A DNA stretch of 64,000 bases from Bradyrhizobium sp. AUGA SZCCT0176 (GTDB lineage Bacteria; Pseudomonadota; Alphaproteobacteria; Rhizobiales; Xanthobacteraceae), in NCBI RefSeq assembly GCF_018130145.1, contig NZ_JAFCMB010000009.1, positions 186,001 to 250,000 of the forward strand. Reading direction: 5' to 3'. Every line of letters begins with the position of its first letter. Positions within the stretch are counted from its first letter, which is position 1. The notes below the pieces were generated by a model. It saw only the letters and a list, made by a program, of their open reading frames with translations. It was not told the origin of the DNA and searched no databases. Shown one piece after another: positions 26,054 through 34,692 of this stretch. Both the position numbers and the translations under genes were made by a program.

Positions 26054-26758
26054 TCAGATCACCAGCGCGCCGCCGTCGATATAGACGATCGATCCCGTCG
26101 CAAAGCCGTTCGCCATGAAAGACAATATCTGTCGCGCGATGTCGTCGCCGATCCCGACCCGGCCGACCGGTAACGCAGCGGCGGTTTTGGCCAGCATATC
26201 ACGGCGCGCCTCCTCCGGCATTGCGGCGCGGATCGGCGTATCGATCACCCCGGGCGAGACGGCGTTGACGCGCACCGGCGCCAGTTCGAGCGCCAGAGCT
26301 TTTGCCAACGATTCGAGCGCGCCATTGGCCGCACTGACGATGGCCGAATTCGGCCGCGGGCGAACGCTGAGGAAGCCGGAGACCAGCGTCAGCGATCCGC
26401 CGGGGCGAATCTCGGCCGATCGCGCTACCCGCCAGGCGCCCCAGAACTTGCTTTCCATCGTGGACCGCACGTCCTCCATCGCGACCGTCTTGAACGGACC
26501 GGTGCGAAGCTGGGCTGCCGTGACCACGACATGATCGACCGGGCCGCAGGCGCGAAACAGCTTTGCGATGCTTTCGTCGCTGGTGACATCGGCCGGGATC
26601 GCGATCGCGTTCAGCGTTTCCGCAACCTTGTCGAGGCGCTCGACATTCCGCGACGAAACAATCACATCGGCGCCTTCGCGCTTGGCCATTTCCGCGGTCG
26701 AAAGACCGATGCCGGAGGAACCACCGACGACGACGACTTTCTTGCCTGCAAGCAACAT
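26054..26758 (-). CDS. Atypical SDR-fold protein lacking the YxxxK motif, 234 aa
   Basis: The Rossmann start is canonical (KVVVVGGSSGIGLSTAEMAK), and SRNVER in beta-2 suggests NADPH. The catalytic Ser is present (LTLVSGFLSV), but where classical SDRs have Tyr-x3-Lys this protein reads NSAIVSAANGALESLAKAL, with neither Tyr nor Lys in place. The end is normal (VRVNAVSPGVIDTP, GSIVYIDGGALVI). It belongs to an SDR subgroup that may use other residues or bind without reducing. It sits 19 bases after the TPP enzyme gene and is followed by a cupin gene in the same operon. Confidence 0.85.
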   Translation of the reverse strand: MLLAGKKVVVVGGSSGIGLSTAEMAKREGADVIVSSRNVERLDKVAETLNAIAIPADVTSDESIAKLFRACGPVDHVVVTAAQLRTGPFKTVAMEDVRSTMESKFWGAWRVARSAEIRPGGSLTLVSGFLSVRPRPNSAIVSAANGALESLAKALALELAPVRVNAVSPGVIDTPIRAAMPEEARRDMLAKTAAALPVGRVGIGDDIARQILSFMANGFATGSIVYIDGGALVI

Positions 26759-26777
26759 GCGCTCTCCTCAGTTCAAA

Positions 26778-28577
26778 TCAGACGGGCTGATAGCGGGTGC
26801 CGATGCCCGCCTTGCTTTGGCCCAGGCCGGGCAATTCCCAGACGCCGGCGCCGGTGGGATTGATATCGGCGGCGATATCGACGTCGATCAGATAGGGCTT
26901 GTTGGCGGCGATGCCCCTGCGGATGGCCTCGCCGATATCGCCGGCGCGATCGACCCGCACGCCCTCGACGCCGCAGGAGCGCGCCATCGCGGCAAAATCC
27001 GGATTGTAGCGCTGGCCGGTCACGGGATCGTGGAAGTCGGTCGCCAGTTCGCGGCCGCCGAGATAACCGCGCTGCAGCCCGCGGATCGAGGCATAGGCGT
27101 AATTGTTCCAGACCACCCAGACGACGGGCAGATTATATTCGACCGCGGTTCCCAGCACGTTGGCGTGCATGAAAAAGGCGCCGTCGCCGCACACGGATAC
27201 GCAGGGCCGGTCGGGCGCTGCGAATTTCGCCCCCATCACGCCGGCGACACCAAAACCCATCGGGCCGAACCCCATCGAACCGATCAACGAGTCCGGCCGC
27301 TTCGGCTTGCAGAAGGAGAGCAGCCAATTGTGGTGCACGCCGATGTCGCTGACCAGGATCGCATTCTCGGGCAGCGCCTTGTCGATCTCAAGCGCAGCAC
27401 GCTGCGGGTTGATGGGCATGGTGTCGTCGGAAAATCCGGGTGCGACGAACTTGTCCCACTCCTTGCGATAGGTATCGATCTGCGCCAGCCATTTTTTGCG
27501 GCTGTCGCCCTTCTTGGTCAGATCGGCGCGGCGGTCGAGTTCGGCATGAACCTGCCGCAGGAACGTCCGAACGTCGGCCATCAGCCCGAGCGCGACCGGA
27601 TAGTTGCGGCCGATCTCTTCGGGGTCGATGTCGACATGGATCAGCCGCGTCGGCGGAATGGTGAAGGAGTAACCGGGAATCCACGAACTCGAGGTACGAT
27701 CGTCGAACCGCATCCCCATCGCCAGCAGCACGTCGGCCTGACGCGTCGCGTGGTTAGCCTGGTAATGACCGGCACGCGCGACGAGGCCCAGCGCCAGCGG
27801 ATGGTTGCAGTCGATCGCGCCAAGGCCGCTGGCCGATGCCGCCACCGGAATCTGCAGCCGCTCGGCGAGCTTCAGCAATTCCTCGGCCGCGCCACCATAA
27901 CGCACGCCCTGCCCGACGATCATCACCGGCCGCTCGGCGCCGAGCAGCATATCGACCGCCTTCACCACGCCCTCGGGATCGGCGCCGCAGCGGCTGGAGA
28001 TGTTGGCGTTCCAGGCCTGCGCGTTCGGCGCCTCCTCGGCGGCCGACTCCATAAACACGTCAAAGGGAACATCCAGCACGACAGGTCCCGGACGTCCCGA
28101 CATCATCGTCTTCCAGGCTTGCCGAACCGCGAGCGGCACCATCTCGCCCCGCGTCGGCTGGAACACCTTCTTGCAATAGGAACGCACAGTGGAGGGAAAG
28201 TCGGCCTGATAGTGCCGATACAATTCCTGAAACGCCCCGCGATTGAACTGGCTGGTCGGCACATTGCCGGTCACCGCCATGAACGGCACCGAATCGAGGA
28301 ACGCATTGCCGAGCGAGATCGGCAGATTGGCCGAGCCCGGCCCGCAGGAGGTGAAGGTCGCGGTCGGCCGCCCCGATACGCGGTAATATACGTCCGCCAT
28401 GAACCCGGCGACGCTCTCATGGTGGACCGAGATGGTCTTGATGTCGTCGGAACGCTCGTACAGCGCATCGATGAACTGGATATTGCCGTGGCCGCACAGG
28501 CCGAACACCTGCGGCACCTTCTCCTGGATCAAATAGTCGACGATGACCTGGGCCCCGTTGAGCATATTGCGCGCCAT
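26778..28577 (-). CDS. Thiamine-diphosphate-dependent enzyme of the acetolactate synthase family, 599 aa
   Basis: Three-domain TPP enzyme. The activating Glu lies in SVHHESVAGFMADVYYR near residue 53; the FAD/middle domain spans about 195-340 (MIVGQGVRYGGAAEELLKLA); the TPP-diphosphate motif is VCGDGAFFMHANVLGTAVEY followed by NN near residue 490. Relatives include acetolactate, benzoylformate decarboxylase-like, and sulfoacetaldehyde or oxalyl-CoA enzymes; product unknown, but a catabolic role is likely because it heads an operon with an SDR and cupin, divergent from an IclR regulator next to a Liv-type importer. It is not the anabolic IlvB: no small-subunit gene follows. Confidence 0.87.
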   Translation of the reverse strand: MARNMLNGAQVIVDYLIQEKVPQVFGLCGHGNIQFIDALYERSDDIKTISVHHESVAGFMADVYYRVSGRPTATFTSCGPGSANLPISLGNAFLDSVPFMAVTGNVPTSQFNRGAFQELYRHYQADFPSTVRSYCKKVFQPTRGEMVPLAVRQAWKTMMSGRPGPVVLDVPFDVFMESAAEEAPNAQAWNANISSRCGADPEGVVKAVDMLLGAERPVMIVGQGVRYGGAAEELLKLAERLQIPVAASASGLGAIDCNHPLALGLVARAGHYQANHATRQADVLLAMGMRFDDRTSSSWIPGYSFTIPPTRLIHVDIDPEEIGRNYPVALGLMADVRTFLRQVHAELDRRADLTKKGDSRKKWLAQIDTYRKEWDKFVAPGFSDDTMPINPQRAALEIDKALPENAILVSDIGVHHNWLLSFCKPKRPDSLIGSMGFGPMGFGVAGVMGAKFAAPDRPCVSVCGDGAFFMHANVLGTAVEYNLPVVWVVWNNYAYASIRGLQRGYLGGRELATDFHDPVTGQRYNPDFAAMARSCGVEGVRVDRAGDIGEAIRRGIAANKPYLIDVDIAADINPTGAGVWELPGLGQSKAGIGTRYQPV

Positions 28578-28780
28578 CGGATCACTCTCTCCCTGCTCAA
28601 CAAGCTTGGACGCCGCGTCTTAATTCGCGCGGCCGGCAAGGGCGGACCCTATTTCTCATAATACTGTACGTCAATTGCTATTGTGGTATAGGGATGGACA
28701 GGCCCGCAGCGGAGCATCATGCTATTCATTGACGAGGACAGCCTGATAGAATTCGGCCCAGCCCTCCTGGAGACCCATCC

Positions 28781-29674
28781 GTGAAATCGCGAACCAAGCC
28801 GAAGACGAGCGAGAAGCCCGCCACGCCACGCAAGACGGCGGTCGCCCGGCTGGTGCAATCGAACGCGCCCAACATCGACGACGACGCCGAGGAGCGTCAG
28901 CGCGGCGGCGTGCAGTCGCTCGGGCGCGCGTTTTCGATCCTCGAGGAAGTCGCGCGCCACCGCGAGGGCATCAGCCTCGCTGAACTCAGCAAGCTTGTCG
29001 GCCTGCATAATTCCACCACGTTCCATCTTGCCAAGACCCTCGTCACGCTGGGCTACATGCGGCAGGAGCGGGATTCCAAGCGCTACCGCGTTGGCCGGCC
29101 GTTGTTCGCGCTCGCCGCCAGCGCGCTCGATGAAATCGAGATGGTCAATCTCGCAACACCGGTGCTGGAAGATCTCTCGCGGGAAACCGGCGAGAGCGGG
29201 CATTTTGCGGTCCGAATGGGCGATTCCGTCGTGGTTATTGCCCGCACCAGCGGCTCCGGCGCGTTCCAGCTCACCGACCGGGTCGGCGTGGTGCGACCGG
29301 CGCACTGCACTGCGCTCGGCAAGATCATCCTGGCCTCGCTGCGCCCCGACCAATTGAAGCGGTTCCTCGAACGTGTCGAACTGAAGCCTTCGACCGGCAA
29401 GTCGATCACCGATCCTGCCGTGCTGCTGCGCGAAATTGCCGAAATCCGGCGCAGCGCAATCGCGATCGACGACGGCGAGTACAACGCGGAAGTGCGCTGC
29501 ATCGCGGTGCCGGTCTACAATTTTACCGGCGACGTGATCGGGGCGCTGGGCATTTCCGGCCCGATCTGGCGGATGTCCGACCAGGTGCTGAAAAGCCGCG
29601 CCAAACTGGTGCAGACCGCCGCCGCCCGGCTGTCCGCCGAGTTCGGCGCCCGCGACACCGCGAAGTCCTCCTAA
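28781..29674 (+). CDS. IclR-family transcriptional regulator, 297 aa
   Basis: An N-terminal Lys/Arg-rich tail of about 40 residues is followed by the winged HTH (LGRAFSILEEVARHREGISL, then AELSKLVGLHNSTTFHLAKTL, residues about 45-105) and the IclR effector domain (residues 120-290) with the conserved C-terminal pieces RCIAVPVYNFTGDVIGALGISGP. Starts with GTG nine bases after CTGGAG. It is divergent from the TPP/SDR/cupin operon and upstream of the Liv-type transporter, so it probably controls one or both in answer to the imported compound. Confidence 0.9.
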   Translation: MKSRTKPKTSEKPATPRKTAVARLVQSNAPNIDDDAEERQRGGVQSLGRAFSILEEVARHREGISLAELSKLVGLHNSTTFHLAKTLVTLGYMRQERDSKRYRVGRPLFALAASALDEIEMVNLATPVLEDLSRETGESGHFAVRMGDSVVVIARTSGSGAFQLTDRVGVVRPAHCTALGKIILASLRPDQLKRFLERVELKPSTGKSITDPAVLLREIAEIRRSAIAIDDGEYNAEVRCIAVPVYNFTGDVIGALGISGPIWRMSDQVLKSRAKLVQTAAARLSAEFGARDTAKSS

Positions 29675-29719
29675 CGCCTCTCCCCAATCGCTTGAAGCGA
29701 ATCTGCGACGCATTTGGCG

Positions 29720-29748
29720 TTGACAGGCGCGGCTGTGTCCGGAATTAT
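29720..29748 (+). promoter_or_regulatory. Sigma-70-like promoter of the Liv-type operon
   Basis: TTGACA at 29720-29725, a 17-base spacer and AATTAT at 29743-29748. It reads toward the substrate-binding-protein gene that starts at 29840. The -35 is perfect; the -10 matches four of six bases. Confidence 0.5.
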
Positions 29749-29779
29749 CCTCCAATAATAAAAGATCGTCTCTCACATC

Positions 29780-29792
29780 CTCGCATAGCGAG
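29780..29792. promoter_or_regulatory. Small palindrome in the Liv operon leader
   Basis: Perfect inverted repeat CTCGC-ATA-GCGAG, about 30 bases downstream of the proposed promoter and 48 upstream of the ATG. It could be an operator for the adjacent IclR-family regulator, or chance. Confidence 0.3.
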
Positions 29793-29839
29793 AATCGGAG
29801 GCAGGACGTCGTGACGCGCCCCCAGGGAGGAGACCCGCC

Positions 29840-31084
29840 ATGTTCAGCTACAGCCGACGTACTTTGTTGAAGACAGGCGCCGCGTTTGCCGGCGCTTCCG
29901 CTCTGGGATTTCCGGCGATCGTTCGCGCCCAGGCAACCCGGATCAAGATCGGACATCTCGTGCCGCTGACCGGTTTTCTCGGCGCGATCGGCAGCTACGC
30001 CCAGCTCGGCGTCAAGCTCGCCGCGGAAGAGATCAATCAATCCGGCGGCATCATGGGCAAGCAGATCGACCTGATTTCGGAAGACTCGGTCAATCCCGCG
30101 ACCGCCTCGACCAAGGCCCAGCGCATGATCGAGCAGGACGGCGCCGTGGTGCTGCTCGGCGAAATCTCCTCGGCCTCCTCGCTGACCATCATGCAGGTCG
30201 CCGAGCGCAACAAGAAGGTGTTCTTCTCGACCGGCGCGCGCTCCGACGCGCTGCGTGGCAAGAACTGCAACCGCTACTCGTTCCACTGCGACATTCCGAA
30301 CACGGTGATGGTCAATGCCGTCGGCACCGCGCTCAATCAAAAGGGCATGGTGAAGGGCAAGAAATTCTTCACGCTGACCGCGGACTACATTTTCGGCCAC
30401 GATCTGCTGAAAGCCGCAAAAACCTTCTTCGACGCCAACGGCGCCACGCTGGCCGGCGACGAACTGATCGCGACCGACGTCACCGATTTCAGCCCCTATC
30501 TGCTGAAGGTGCGGCAGGCCAAGCCGGACGTGGTGTGCTGCAACCTCGCGGGCAACCAGGTCACCAATCTGGTGAAGCAATATGCGGAGTTCGGCTTCCC
30601 CTACCCGCTGGTCGGCTTCAACCTCAACACCGGCGACGCCTGGGCCGCCGGCGAAGGCAATCTCAGCGGCACCTGGCCGACTGTCTGGTATCACACGCTC
30701 GACAACCCGGCCTCCAAGGCATTTGTCGCCGCCTTTACCCAAAAATACGGCAAGCCGCCGGAGAACCACGCCTGGATCGAATACGTCACGCTCAAGCTGC
30801 TGGCGCAGGCGATCAACGAGATCAAATCGACCGAGAGCGACGCGCTGATCGCGCATTTCGAAAAGCAGACCGAGTTCGACATCATGAAGGCGCGCAAGGG
30901 CTATTTCCGTTCCTGGGATCACCAGCTGGTGCAGGAGGCCTATCCGTTCACGGTGAAGCCGAAGGGCGAGATGAAGGACAAGTGGGACATGCTGGTGCTT
31001 GGTGACGCCGTGCCGGTCGCGGCAGAGCCGCTGGAGAAAATCTATCCGACCAAGACGCAGAATCCCTGCGAGATGAAGGCCTAA
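29840..31084 (+). CDS. ABC transporter substrate-binding protein, branched-chain amino acid type, 414 aa
   Basis: Periplasmic binding protein of the LivJ/Peripla_BP_6 type. It begins with a Tat signal (SRRTLLKTGAAFAGASALGF, cleavage after VRAQA), unusual for this family in enterics but common in these bacteria. The mature text starts TRIKIGHLVPLTGFLGAIGS and shows the two-lobe pattern. Ligand unknown: relatives bind amino acids, amides, aromatic acids or urea. Ribosome site GGGAGGAG. It is followed by a strong hairpin and then the permease and ATPase genes, so the binding protein can be made in excess of the membrane parts. Confidence 0.9.
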   Translation: MFSYSRRTLLKTGAAFAGASALGFPAIVRAQATRIKIGHLVPLTGFLGAIGSYAQLGVKLAAEEINQSGGIMGKQIDLISEDSVNPATASTKAQRMIEQDGAVVLLGEISSASSLTIMQVAERNKKVFFSTGARSDALRGKNCNRYSFHCDIPNTVMVNAVGTALNQKGMVKGKKFFTLTADYIFGHDLLKAAKTFFDANGATLAGDELIATDVTDFSPYLLKVRQAKPDVVCCNLAGNQVTNLVKQYAEFGFPYPLVGFNLNTGDAWAAGEGNLSGTWPTVWYHTLDNPASKAFVAAFTQKYGKPPENHAWIEYVTLKLLAQAINEIKSTESDALIAHFEKQTEFDIMKARKGYFRSWDHQLVQEAYPFTVKPKGEMKDKWDMLVLGDAVPVAAEPLEKIYPTKTQNPCEMKA

Positions 31085-31118
31085 CGCGCCACTTGGCGCG
31101 CTAGCCCCGTTTGGCGTG

Positions 31119-31153
31119 AGCGGCGCCGGCATCGACCAGCCGGCGCCGCTTTT
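31119..31153 (+). terminator. Intra-operon terminator/attenuator hairpin
   Basis: Perfect 12-bp stem AGCGGCGCCGGC / GCCGGCGCCGCT around an eight-base loop, followed by TTTTG. It lies 35 bases after the binding-protein stop and 16 before the permease start, and probably stops or slows part of the transcripts, giving more binding protein than permease. Confidence 0.75.
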
Positions 31154-31168
31154 GTTCAAGGTAGACAC

Positions 31169-32044
31169 ATGCAATTCGCGTTCTTGCTGGAACAGGTGGT
31201 GAATGGCCTCGTGCTCGGGGGCTATTATCTCCTGATCGCGCTCGGGCTGTCGCTGATCTTCAGCGTCGGCGGCGTCGTCAATCTGGCGCATGGCGCGTTC
31301 TTCGCGCTGGGGGCCTACGTCTCCGTCGAGATCACCAAGTATCTCGGCTTCGGCTCCGCCGTCGTGCTGTCGCCGATTGCGGTGGCGATGCTGGGCATCC
31401 TGTTCGAACGATACATCCTGCGCCGTTTTTACACCGCTGATCCGATCCTGAGCCTGCTGGTGACGTTCGGGCTCGCGATGGTTGCCGAACAGGCGATCCG
31501 CATCATCTGGGGCGCGCCGCCTATTTCGGCGGCGATCCCGCCTGCGCTGCGCGGCTCGGTGTTCCTCGGCGACTTCCTGTTTTCGCGATACCGCCTCCTC
31601 ATTCTCGCCGTCGTGATCGGGGTGCTGGTCGCCGTATGGCTGCTGCTGCACAAAACCTCCTTCGGCCGCGTGGTGCGCGCCGGCATCCAGCGGCCCGAAA
31701 TGGTCGCCGCCCTCGGCATCCGGCTGCAGCCATACATGACCGCGATCGTGATGCTCGGCGTCGGCATGGCCGCACTCGCCGGCGCGTTCTTCGCGCCGAT
31801 CACCATCGTGCAGCCGGCGATGGGCGCCGACATCATCACGGTCGCCTTCGTCGTCGTCGTGATCGGCGGCCTCGGCAGTTTCTGGGGCGTGGTGATCGCA
31901 GCCCTTCTGGTCGGCGTGGTGCGCGGCATCACCATCCATTTCGAGCCCGCCGCCGGCGAGGCGTCGATGTATGTCCTGATGTTCGTGGTGCTGCTGGTGC
32001 GGCCGCGCGGGCTGTTGGGCGAGCGTATCGAGAAATTCGAATGA
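31169..32044 (+). CDS. LivH-type ABC permease, 291 aa
   Basis: Inner-membrane permease of the branched-chain amino acid uptake family: eight or so helices, GGYYLLIALGLSLIFSVGGVVNLAHG at the start (the typical N-H-G element) and VVIGGLGSFWGVVIAALLVG near the end. It forms the importer with the downstream fused LivM-LivG-LivF protein and the Tat binding protein upstream. Its stop overlaps the next start (ATGA), so translation is coupled. Confidence 0.9.
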   Translation: MQFAFLLEQVVNGLVLGGYYLLIALGLSLIFSVGGVVNLAHGAFFALGAYVSVEITKYLGFGSAVVLSPIAVAMLGILFERYILRRFYTADPILSLLVTFGLAMVAEQAIRIIWGAPPISAAIPPALRGSVFLGDFLFSRYRLLILAVVIGVLVAVWLLLHKTSFGRVVRAGIQRPEMVAALGIRLQPYMTAIVMLGVGMAALAGAFFAPITIVQPAMGADIITVAFVVVVIGGLGSFWGVVIAALLVGVVRGITIHFEPAAGEASMYVLMFVVLLVRPRGLLGERIEKFE

Positions 32045-34578
32045 AGCTGTCGTCCGCCTCGAAATACCGACCGCTGCTGCTGGCGGGCCTTGCACTGATT
32101 GCGCTGCCATTCGGCATGCAGGCGCTTGGCCTGTCGCACAACACCGGGACCATGGTGGTGGCACTGGCGATCGCGACCATGGGACTCAATTTGTGCGTCG
32201 GCTACACCGGCCTCGTCTCGTTCGGCCACGGCACCTGGTTCGGCATCGGCGCCTATGCGGCGGGCCTGATCCAGCTCAACTGGTTCCCCGGCGCGATCTG
32301 GCTGCCGCTGCTGCTGTCGCTGGTCGTGGTGGCGGTCGCCTCCGCAGCCGTCGGTATAGTTATCCTGCGGCGCCGCGGCGTCTACTTCTCGCTGCTGACG
32401 CTGGCGCTGGCGGCGCTCGCCTACACCACCGCCTTCCGCTGGACCAGGGTCACCGGCGGCGAAGACGGCCTCGGCGGTCTGAAGCGCGGCAGCATCGGCG
32501 CCTTCGATCTCGACAACGCGCTCAATTATTACATCGTGGTCGCGGTGCTCAGCCTCGGCGTGCTGTATCTGTTGCTGCGGCTGGTGCGTTCGCCGTTCGG
32601 CCATGTGCTGGTGGCGATCCGCGAGAACCAGCTGCGCGCCACGTTCCAGGGCTATCCGGTCGAGCGCTACAAGCTCGGCGTCTTCGTGATCTCGGCAGTG
32701 GTCACAGGTTTTGCCGGCGGGCTGATTGGATTCCAGAATTACCTCGTCTCCGCCGAGGCGGTGTCGGTGCCGTTTTCCGGCGAACTGCTCGCGATCGTCG
32801 TGATCGGCGGGATGCGCAGCATGCTGGGGCCGGCGCTCGGCGCGCTGTTCTTCATTCTGTTCCGCGAATTGTTTTCGATCTGGACCTCGGACTGGCTGCT
32901 GTGGTTCGGGCTGATCTTCGTCGCCTTCGTGCTGTTCTCGCCGGACGGGCTGGTCGGCATCTGGGCGCGGCTGAGCAAACGCTGGTGGCCGGCGCCGGCG
33001 GAATCCGCGGCGATGAGCCGGCGCAAGATCTACGAAGGCCTGCCACTGCCGGCCTTCCTGATGCCGAAGGGGTTTTCCGGCACCGTGCTGGAAGTGAATG
33101 GCGTCTCCAGGAGCTTTGGCGGCATCCGCGCCGTCAACAATGCGAGCCTCACGGTCGGCGCCGGTGAAATCCATGCGCTGATCGGCCCGAACGGCGCCGG
33201 AAAAACCACGCTGTTCAATCTGGTCTCGGGGCTGTTTCCGACCGACAAGGGCACCATCAAGCTCAACGGCCGCGAGATCCAGGGCGTGCCGTCCGACCTG
33301 ATCTGCCATCAGGGGCTGGCGCGCTCGTTCCAGATCACCAACCTGTTCAAGGGCCTGTCGATCTACGAGAATTTGCGGCTGTCGCTGCAGGCGCAGAGCG
33401 ACATGCGCTTCAATTTCTGGCGCGACATCGACAGCTATGAGAGCATTCACGCCGAGACCGCGGAGCTGATCAAGTTCCTCGGCCTCGAAGGCATCGAGAC
33501 CATCGAAGGCGGCGAACTGTCCTACGGCGGGCAACGGCTGGTCGATCTCGGCATCGCGCTCGGCTCCAAGCCGCAGGTGCTGCTGCTCGACGAGCCGCTG
33601 GCTGGCCTTGCCGCTGCCGAACGCGAGCGCGTTTCGAACCTCGTCAAGAACGTCGCCGCCAATATCCCCGTGCTGATCGTCGAGCACGATATCGACCGCG
33701 TGCTCGGCTTCTCGCACTCCGTCACCGTGATGAACCAGGGCGAGGTGCTGATGACGGGCCCACCCAGTGCGGTGCGTGCCGACCGCCGGGTGCAGGAAAT
33801 CTATACCGGCACCGGCGTTCCCGAGGTGGAGCACAGCCGCACCGACGAAGCCAGGGAGAGCGCGGCGCAAGTCCTGCGCTTCGAAGGCGTCAACACCTTC
33901 TATGGCAAGAGCCATATCCTGCACGACGCCTCGCTCGACGTGCGCGAAGGCGAGATCGTCGCGCTGCTCGGCCGCAACGGCGCCGGCAAATCGACGCTGC
34001 TCAAGACGCTCGCCGGACTGACGCCGCTGTCGTCGGGTAGAATCGAATATGCCGGCGCCGATATCGCCCGCCTGCCCGCGCCCGATATCGCGCGCATGGG
34101 CATCGGCTATGTGCCGCAGGGGCGCGGCCTGTTCGCGGGCATGACGGTACGGGAAAATCTCTCGCTCGGACGCCTCGCGCGCAAGACCGACGGCAGCAAC
34201 GGCGTGGTGTGGGACGAAGCGCAGATCCTGCAGTATTTCCCGCGGCTGGCCGAACGCATGGATGTCGCGGCCGACTATCTCTCCGGCGGCGAGCAGCAGA
34301 TGGTCGCGGTGGCGCGCGCGATGTCGGGCAATGTCAAGCTGCTGCTGCTCGATGAGCCCTTTGAGGGACTGGCGCCGACCGTGATCCTCGAACTGTTCAG
34401 GGTGTTCGACCAATTGCGCCAGCACACCTCCATTGTGATCGTCGAGCACAATCTCGATCTGGTGCTGGCGCTGGCCGACCGCGTCTTCGCGCTGGAGCGC
34501 GGCGCTGTGTTCCATCAGGGACCGGCCGCGCCGCTGCTGACTGATCTTGAGTACCGGAAGAAGATTCTTTGGCTCTAA
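32041..34578 (+). CDS. Fused LivM permease + LivG ATPase + LivF ATPase, 845 aa
   Basis: One uninterrupted frame holds three ABC importer parts. Residues about 1-320 are a LivM permease (NLCVGYTGLVSFGHGTWFGI; VVIGGMRSMLGPALGALFFI). Residues about 345-590 are a LivG ATPase with Walker A GPNGAGKTT near residue 382, signature LSYGGQR and LLLDEPLAG. Residues about 605-845 are a LivF ATPase with GRNGAGKST near 643, LSGGEQQ and LLLDEPFEG, H-loop VIVEHNLD. The linker between the ATPases reads EVEHSRTDEARESAA. LivM-LivG fusions are common in this group; the addition of LivF is less usual. The ATG overlaps the LivH stop. Confidence 0.92.
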   Translation: MKLSSASKYRPLLLAGLALIALPFGMQALGLSHNTGTMVVALAIATMGLNLCVGYTGLVSFGHGTWFGIGAYAAGLIQLNWFPGAIWLPLLLSLVVVAVASAAVGIVILRRRGVYFSLLTLALAALAYTTAFRWTRVTGGEDGLGGLKRGSIGAFDLDNALNYYIVVAVLSLGVLYLLLRLVRSPFGHVLVAIRENQLRATFQGYPVERYKLGVFVISAVVTGFAGGLIGFQNYLVSAEAVSVPFSGELLAIVVIGGMRSMLGPALGALFFILFRELFSIWTSDWLLWFGLIFVAFVLFSPDGLVGIWARLSKRWWPAPAESAAMSRRKIYEGLPLPAFLMPKGFSGTVLEVNGVSRSFGGIRAVNNASLTVGAGEIHALIGPNGAGKTTLFNLVSGLFPTDKGTIKLNGREIQGVPSDLICHQGLARSFQITNLFKGLSIYENLRLSLQAQSDMRFNFWRDIDSYESIHAETAELIKFLGLEGIETIEGGELSYGGQRLVDLGIALGSKPQVLLLDEPLAGLAAAERERVSNLVKNVAANIPVLIVEHDIDRVLGFSHSVTVMNQGEVLMTGPPSAVRADRRVQEIYTGTGVPEVEHSRTDEARESAAQVLRFEGVNTFYGKSHILHDASLDVREGEIVALLGRNGAGKSTLLKTLAGLTPLSSGRIEYAGADIARLPAPDIARMGIGYVPQGRGLFAGMTVRENLSLGRLARKTDGSNGVVWDEAQILQYFPRLAERMDVAADYLSGGEQQMVAVARAMSGNVKLLLLDEPFEGLAPTVILELFRVFDQLRQHTSIVIVEHNLDLVLALADRVFALERGAVFHQGPAAPLLTDLEYRKKILWL

Positions 34579-34583
34579 CCGGT

Positions 34584-34668
34584 CGTCATTGCGAGGAGCG
34601 AAGCGACGAAGCAATCCATTCTTTCTTTGTCCGGTGAGATGGATTGCTTCGCTTCGTTCGCAATGACG
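34584..34668. repeat. Inverted repeat element (GTCATTGCGAGGAGCGAAGC type)
   Basis: Arms of about 35 bases: CGTCATTGCGAGGAGCGAAG at the left, and at the right ATGGATTGCTTCGCTTCGTT leading into CGCAATGACG. Both can pair across a short loop. It lies between the Liv fusion and the sugar-binding protein. Elements with this wording are widespread in alphaproteobacterial intergenic DNA (recall). It likely acts as transcription end and marks a break between the two transport genes. Confidence 0.75.
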
Positions 34669-34692
34669 GGGTTGATATTGAGGGAGACAACG

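Noticed and set aside
28649..32164. A 1171-codon open frame on the minus strand through the IclR and Liv genes
   Set aside because: It is antisense to well-recognised genes; long antisense frames are expected in such GC-rich codon use and its text is His/Asp/Arg-rich noise.
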